Below are positions 44,140 through 48,153 of a stretch of 48,153 nt of DNA, in pieces. Location of the stretch: positions 1-48,153 of the forward strand of contig JAFZWX010000144.1 of the NCBI GenBank assembly GCA_017617145.1, given 5' to 3'. The DNA is from Treponema sp. (GTDB lineage Bacteria; Spirochaetota; Spirochaetia; Treponematales; Treponemataceae). Each line of letters opens with the position of its first letter. The first letter of the stretch is position 1. Position numbers and translations under genes: made by a program. The notes under the pieces are model-generated. The model was given only the letters and a program-made list of their open reading frames with translations, was not told where the DNA came from and did no database searches.

Positions 44140-44149
44140 GAGTCCAGAA

Positions 44150-44169
44150 TGCGAATATTACACACATCA
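44150..44169. repeat. 20-nt direct repeat, copy 2
   Basis: Exact copy of the 42593-42612 sequence. It lies between the end of lon and the promoter of the 43457-44071 gene, about 80 nt upstream of that gene's ATG. Confidence 0.85.
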
Positions 44170-44187
44170 TAGAGGAAATTGTGGGAC

Positions 44188-46614
44188 TTAAAACGCCTTT
44201 TCAATAACTTCCAGCACATCGCTTACTGGAATAAACGTCAAACCTTCTTTTACATAGTCCGGAATTTCTTCCAGGTCGCGCTCGTTGGCTTTTGGGATAA
44301 TTATGGTTTTGATTTTGTTGCGTTTGGCGGCTACGGTCTTTTCGCGAAGGCCTCCAATTGGGAGCACCTGTCCTGTCAAACTCAACTCACCTGTCATGGC
44401 TAAATGAGGCTTTATCTTTTTGCCGGTAAAGAGCGATACAAAAGTTGTTGCCATTGTAATGCCTGCGCTCGGGCCGTCTTTTGGAGTAGCGCCTTCCGGG
44501 ATATGCAGATGAACTACGTTGTCGGCAAACCACTTGGCATCTTTTACACCCTTTTCTATTACATAGCGGCGGGCCCAGTTAAAGGCTATCTGGCTTGATT
44601 CTTTCATTACGTCGCCCATCTGACCGGTGAGCATTAACTCGCCTTTTCCGGCAAAGCTTACGGCTTCGAGCAGCAAGGTGTCGCCGCCCATGCTGGTCCA
44701 GGCAAGGCCTATTGCAGTTCCCGGAACTTTTGCTGCTTTTATCTGGCTTTCGTCAAAGTCCGGTTTGCCCAGGTATTTGGCGAGGTCGGGGGCGTCGATG
44801 GTGATGACAGATTGTCGGGTCAAGCCCGACAATGACACGGACTTGGATTGCCGCGCTTCGCTCGCAATGACGGGGGTGTTCATCATCATTTCTGTAACAA
44901 TCTTGCGGTGAATTTTGTCCAGGCATTTTTCGTAGTGGCGCACTCCGGCTTCACGGGCATACTCTTTGGCAATGGTAGCCAGCGCTGCCTTTGTATATTT
45001 TACCTGTCCCTTTTTCAATCCACTCTTTTCAAGGCTCTTTGGAATAAGATACTTCTTTGCAATTTCGTATTTTTCCTGGTCAATGTAACCGCTAAGCTGA
45101 ATAATTTCGGCACGGTCAAGAAGCGGCGACGGAACAGAATCCAGAGTATTTGCTGTAAGAATAAAAAACACATTCGAAACATCAAACGGCAGGTCAAGGT
45201 AAGCGTCGCGGAACGAAGTATTCTGCTCAGGATCCAGAACCTCAAGCAAAGCACTGGCAGGATCTCCGTTATGGCTTGACCCCATCTTGTCAACTTCATC
45301 AATCATAAAAACAGGACTTGCAGATTTTGTAATCTTTATGCCCTGAATTATTTTGCCGGGAAGTGCACCAATGTAAGTTCGGCGGTGGCCTTTAATTTCG
45401 GCTTCGTCGCGCATGCCTCCAACACTAAAGCGGAAGAACGGCTTACCCATTGCATTTGCAACCGAATGACCAAGACTTGTTTTACCAACGCCCGGAGGTC
45501 CAACAAGCAAGAGGATTGAACCCTTAGAATCATTCTTAAGCTTTCGCACAGCAAGATATTCAATAATGCGCTTTTTAACATCATCAAGACCAAAGTGGTC
45601 GTTATCTAAAATCTTCTGGGCATTCTTAAGGTCGAGCGATGCCATAGAAGAAGCGTCTGCATGCCACGGAAGCCCGCAAATCAAATCAAGATAATTGTAG
45701 GTTACCATGTATTCCGAAGAACCCGGCTCAAGCAAACGAAGTTTATTCAATTCTTTTGTGGCAGCCTCTTTTACCTCGCCTTCAAGCTTAAGTTCTTCTA
45801 TTAATTTACTGAATTTCTGATAGTCATTAGCCTCACCGGCAGCATTTTCGCCAAGCTCATCCTGAATAGCCTTAAGTTCTTCGCGCAAAAAATATTCCCG
45901 CTGATTTTTTTCTACCCTGTCGTTAAGTTCCCGCTGAACCTTTTTCTGAACCCGTAAAAGCTCCTGTTCTTTTTTAATGAACAAAAGCACCTGTTCCATT
46001 CGCGAGCGCACATTCAGGGTTTCAAGAATCTTCTGCTGTTCAATCTTGTCAACGTTCAGAATTGAAGCAATAAAGTCGGCAATCTTTCCAGGGTTATCAA
46101 TGTTTACCATATTAAGGCGCATTTCTTCGCTGAACAAAGGATTGTTTTCACTAACCTCTTTCATCTCGCTAAGCAGTGCACGGGTCAAAGCCTTTACTTC
46201 AAAAGTGTCGGCCTCTTCTTCTTCAAGATATTCAACAGCCACAGCAACCGGAGCCGAAGAATGAAGTACCTTGCGAACCTTAAAGCGCTTTACCGTAGAA
46301 ATAAAAATATTAATTCCGCCATCGGGAAGATTCACCTTTTTAAGAATGCGGGCTGCAGTTCCAACCTTGTACATGTCGGCGGCAGTTGGAGTTTCGGTTT
46401 CTGTTTTGAGCATAATAATTCCCAAAAATCCACCTTCCTCGTAAGCCTTTTCTACAACCTTAACATCCTCAGGTGCGTTTATCATAAGCGGCGTAAAAAT
46501 CCCTGGAAAAATGGGACGCGACTGCAAAGGAATAATAAGCAGCTTGTCGGGCAGCATGTTTTCTGTAGGGATTATAGAACCCGCGTTTATATCATCATCA
46601 AAAATACTAGCCAT
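44188..46614 (-). CDS. lon: ATP-dependent protease Lon, with a 21-residue repeat-derived insertion
   Basis: Lon degrades misfolded and regulatory proteins in the cytoplasm. The 808-residue product has the N-terminal substrate domain (LLIIPLQSRPIFPGIFTPLM), a coiled middle, the AAA+ module with Walker A GPPGVGKTS and Walker B VFMIDEVDK, and the protease domain with catalytic Ser in PKDGPSAGI and Lys in GGLREKTVAAKR. Residues 582-602, between the AAA+ small domain and the protease domain, are encoded by two palindromic repeat copies and have no counterpart in E. coli Lon. The frame is kept. No ribosome site is seen; a promoter ends seven bases before the ATG. Confidence 0.96.
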   Translation of the reverse strand: MASIFDDDINAGSIIPTENMLPDKLLIIPLQSRPIFPGIFTPLMINAPEDVKVVEKAYEEGGFLGIIMLKTETETPTAADMYKVGTAARILKKVNLPDGGINIFISTVKRFKVRKVLHSSAPVAVAVEYLEEEEADTFEVKALTRALLSEMKEVSENNPLFSEEMRLNMVNIDNPGKIADFIASILNVDKIEQQKILETLNVRSRMEQVLLFIKKEQELLRVQKKVQRELNDRVEKNQREYFLREELKAIQDELGENAAGEANDYQKFSKLIEELKLEGEVKEAATKELNKLRLLEPGSSEYMVTYNYLDLICGLPWHADASSMASLDLKNAQKILDNDHFGLDDVKKRIIEYLAVRKLKNDSKGSILLLVGPPGVGKTSLGHSVANAMGKPFFRFSVGGMRDEAEIKGHRRTYIGALPGKIIQGIKITKSASPVFMIDEVDKMGSSHNGDPASALLEVLDPEQNTSFRDAYLDLPFDVSNVFFILTANTLDSVPSPLLDRAEIIQLSGYIDQEKYEIAKKYLIPKSLEKSGLKKGQVKYTKAALATIAKEYAREAGVRHYEKCLDKIHRKIVTEMMMNTPVIASEARQSKSVSLSGLTRQSVITIDAPDLAKYLGKPDFDESQIKAAKVPGTAIGLAWTSMGGDTLLLEAVSFAGKGELMLTGQMGDVMKESSQIAFNWARRYVIEKGVKDAKWFADNVVHLHIPEGATPKDGPSAGITMATTFVSLFTGKKIKPHLAMTGELSLTGQVLPIGGLREKTVAAKRNKIKTIIIPKANERDLEEIPDYVKEGLTFIPVSDVLEVIEKAF
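44809..44871. repeat. palindromic element pair inserted in frame within lon (site 6)
   Basis: Copy one (44809-44836) begins AGATTGTCGGG and ends AATGAC. Copy two (44845-44871) is a variant with arms GGATTGC and CAATGAC and a GCGCTTCGCT centre. Together they total 63 bp, a multiple of three, with no stop codon in the lon frame. Confidence 0.88.
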
Positions 46615-46621
46615 ATTTATT

Positions 46622-46650
46622 AATATAATAAAAGATATTTAAAAAGGCAA
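46622..46650 (-). promoter_or_regulatory. promoter abutting the lon start codon
   Basis: TTGCCT (46650-46645), a 17-nt spacer and TATATT (46627-46622) are followed by AATAAAT and the ATG at 46614. No heat-shock element was recognised. The transcript should be leaderless or nearly so. Confidence 0.6.
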
Positions 46651-46661
46651 ATTAATAATAT

Positions 46662-46750
46662 GGGCGTGACCCTTCGCATACGCTCAGGGTCGGGTGTTCC
46701 GTGGCTCGGTAACCCTCGGCGTCCTCACTACGTTCCGGTCGCTGGCTTCG
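46662..46750. repeat. GC-rich non-coding block next to the IS
   Basis: About 90 nt of GC-rich DNA lie between the lon promoter and the insertion sequence. They include a hairpin with arms GACCCT (46668) and AGGGTC (46686). The base composition differs sharply from the AT-rich DNA on the lon side. It ends exactly where the IS begins. No open frame was recognised in it. It may be a dispersed repeat of this genome, but no second copy is in the window. Confidence 0.45.
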
Positions 46751-46778
46751 TGAACTGAACCCTTTTTTATAGACAAAA

Positions 46779-47564
46779 TTATGCGGCATATTGAGCTCTA
46801 AATTCAATAGGGCTCAGGCCGTTTAATCCCATTTTAATACGCTCTGTGTTGTAATATGTAATATATTCAACCAAATCTTTCTTGAATTCTTCTACAGAAT
46901 TAAATTTGTTCATGTAATAGAATTCGGTTTTTAATAAACCAAAAAAGTTTTCAGCCATACAATTATCAAGACAATTTCCTTTTCGAGACATACTTTGCGT
47001 TACACCTTTCATTTTAAGCATTTGTGTATATCTTTCAGTTCTGTAATGCCACCCTTGATCAGAGTGAATAATTAAATCTGTAAGATTGTCATATTTTTCA
47101 AAAACATTACTTAACATCTTGCAGACAAAGTTTAATGTCGGGCGATGTGAAATTGTATAAGAAATAACCTCCTGGTTATACAAATCAATTAAGGCTGAAA
47201 GATATATTCTTTGTCCGCAGATATTGAATTCTGTAACATCCGTAACCCATTTTTCATTAAATCCAGATGCCTTAAAATTCCTCTGCAGGATATTGGGAAA
47301 TCCTTTTCCTTCAATTCCTTTGTAAGAATGATATTTTTTTGGTCTGACACAACTTTTTAAACCGAGTTCATTCATAAGACGTTTTACAGTTTTATGATTT
47401 AGCATAAAACCTGCTCGACGAATCAACTGAGTAATCCGTCTGTAGCCATAACGGCCTTTATGATGATGAAAAATCTGCTTTATAAGCTCTTTTTCTGACT
47501 CATATTTATCATTTTTTTTCTGCATAGCAGCATAATAAGTGCTGCGTTTCATATTAAAAACCAA
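46779..47564 (-). CDS. IS3-family transposase OrfB (DDE integrase domain)
   Basis: The integrase core carries the DDE triad: WVTDVTEF (Asp), LIIHSDQGWHYR (Asp) and NCMAENFFGLLKTE (Glu), followed by the usual YNTERIKMGLNGLSPIEF end. The frame stays open upstream of the TTG at 47564 to about 47615, encoding ISGLRQQYKLKDLLLV, which is typical OrfB sequence. It is therefore expected to be made mainly as an OrfAB fusion by -1 frameshifting. A candidate slip site is G-AAA-AAG at 47621-47615, close to the A-AAA-AAG used by IS150. No truncation is seen. Confidence 0.93.
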   Translation of the reverse strand: MVFNMKRSTYYAAMQKKNDKYESEKELIKQIFHHHKGRYGYRRITQLIRRAGFMLNHKTVKRLMNELGLKSCVRPKKYHSYKGIEGKGFPNILQRNFKASGFNEKWVTDVTEFNICGQRIYLSALIDLYNQEVISYTISHRPTLNFVCKMLSNVFEKYDNLTDLIIHSDQGWHYRTERYTQMLKMKGVTQSMSRKGNCLDNCMAENFFGLLKTEFYYMNKFNSVEEFKKDLVEYITYYNTERIKMGLNGLSPIEFRAQYAA

Positions 47565-47608
47565 AAGAAGATCCTTTAACTTGTATTGCTGCCTTAACCC
47601 AGATATTG

Positions 47609-48112
47609 TTATTGCTTTTTCTTTTGTTGATCCTGAGTTAAGGCTTCCAATTTTTTTAATGCTTCATTCTCCATTTCAAGCCAGTAATTCTTTTCCATGA
47701 TTTTTCTGATTTCAGGATCTTTTACATGCTTGAATTTTTCCCGAATTGCAGCTGCCTCTTCTGACGTTATCAGGTTTTTCTTTCCGTTCAATTTTAGCCC
47801 CTTGGTTGATTGTATCACCCAACGCTTTACTGTTGAAGGGGAAAGATTGTTCATTGCTGCAACTCTTGTATACGGGATATTTAGAACGGTTACTTGTTTT
47901 ATTGCTTTTGATTTTAGATCATCATCATAATGTTGATTATAATCTTTAATTCTTAAACCTTCGATTCCATTGTACTTATAAAGTCTCAACCATCGTTCGA
48001 CAACAGAATGACAAGTTCCAATTTTCTTTGCGATTGCTCCTGGCGACAGATTTTCTTCTTCATGCAGTCTTACAGCTTCCAATCGTGTTTCAAAACTGAA
48101 TACTCTTTGCAT
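47609..48112 (-). CDS. IS3-family transposase OrfA (helix-turn-helix)
   Basis: The 167-residue DNA-binding subunit has two helix-turn-helix units (LSPGAIAKKIGTCHSVVERWLRL and IPYTRVAAMNNLSPSTVKRW). A C-terminal coiled region (MEKNYWLEMENEALKKLEAL) forms the leucine-zipper-like multimerisation segment of IS150-type OrfA. I chose the ATG at 48112 because GGAGG lies five bases upstream. A TTG four codons earlier overlaps that site. It ends at 47609 in the frameshift region shared with orfB. Confidence 0.9.
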   Translation of the reverse strand: MQRVFSFETRLEAVRLHEEENLSPGAIAKKIGTCHSVVERWLRLYKYNGIEGLRIKDYNQHYDDDLKSKAIKQVTVLNIPYTRVAAMNNLSPSTVKRWVIQSTKGLKLNGKKNLITSEEAAAIREKFKHVKDPEIRKIMEKNYWLEMENEALKKLEALTQDQQKKKQ

Positions 48113-48153
48113 AACATCCTCCAAAAAGTGTCTAGCTTTTTGGGTTCAGTTCA

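Larger units (their letters stand above)
46751..48153 (-). mobile_element. IS3-family insertion sequence (IS150-like), apparently intact
   Basis: The 1,403-bp element has imperfect terminal inverted repeats. Both ends start TGAACTGAACCC, then after seven unmatched bases share TAGACA. The 5'-TG...CA-3' ends are typical of IS3. It carries orfA and orfB in overlapping frames on the minus strand. The left end is at 46751 and the right end coincides with the last base of the window, so the target duplication cannot be checked. Confidence 0.9.

Noticed and set aside
44809..44871. Frameshift or pseudogene in lon
   Set aside because: The insertion is 63 bp, contains no stop and leaves all catalytic motifs in one frame.

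Overview
The window reads as one contig of an AT-rich, host-associated spirochaete, most likely Treponema or a close relative (inference). The strongest evidence is the cheA, cheW-cheR-like fusion, cheX, cheY order with a lengthened CheA dimerisation region, which is the treponemal chemotaxis arrangement. Many large lipoproteins with relaxed spirochaete lipoboxes (FTGC, FAGC, LASC, FVSC, FSSC), a Ser/Thr kinase and c-di-GMP enzymes agree with this. No rRNA, tRNA or CRISPR array was seen.

Layout. 61-1644: malQ (glycogen/maltodextrin metabolism). 1749-6511: chemotaxis operon on the minus strand. 6685-7896: an outer-membrane barrel-like protein. 7893-24060: one tightly packed minus-strand gene train made of a TraB/GumN lipoprotein, five large modular lipoproteins and a family 2 glycosyltransferase, preceded by a membrane diguanylate cyclase (24085-25455). 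25574-25738: a long imperfect hairpin. 25768-30205: M28 peptidase, glyA, a TSCPD protein, a LacI-type regulator and YigZ. 30205-32797: topoisomerase subunit A and a HAD phosphatase. 32897-35994: an FHA protein, metallophosphatase and Ser/Thr kinase operon. 36129-39890: a DUF2974 hydrolase diverging from an HD-GYP protein and a uracil permease. 39891-41395: palindrome-rich DNA around a PD-(D/E)XK-like nuclease. 41396-44071: small secreted and membrane proteins, including a membrane-bound LuxR-type regulator. 44188-46614: lon. 46751-48153: an IS3-family element whose terminal repeat coincides with the last base of the window.

Three patterns cut across the genes. First, at least eight transcription-unit-leading genes have a sigma70-like -35/-10 pair whose -10 box lies only 6-10 nt before the start codon. 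This predicts leaderless or nearly leaderless mRNAs, while operon-internal genes carry ordinary Shine-Dalgarno sites. Second, a 28-bp palindrome (GTCATTG...CAATCT) occurs in six places, mostly as pairs. It forms predicted terminators, supplies the C-terminal codons and stop codons of two convergent genes, and is inserted in frame as 21 codons in lon. Third, two further structured non-coding elements have no obvious family: a ~165-nt stem-loop at 25574-25738, and four AT-rich hairpins with compensatory stem changes at 41082-41368.

Functionally the window combines motility control, c-di-GMP turnover (GGDEF and HD-GYP), Ser/Thr phosphorylation and a large surface-lipoprotein operon, so it is mainly a sensing and cell-envelope region set among housekeeping genes.
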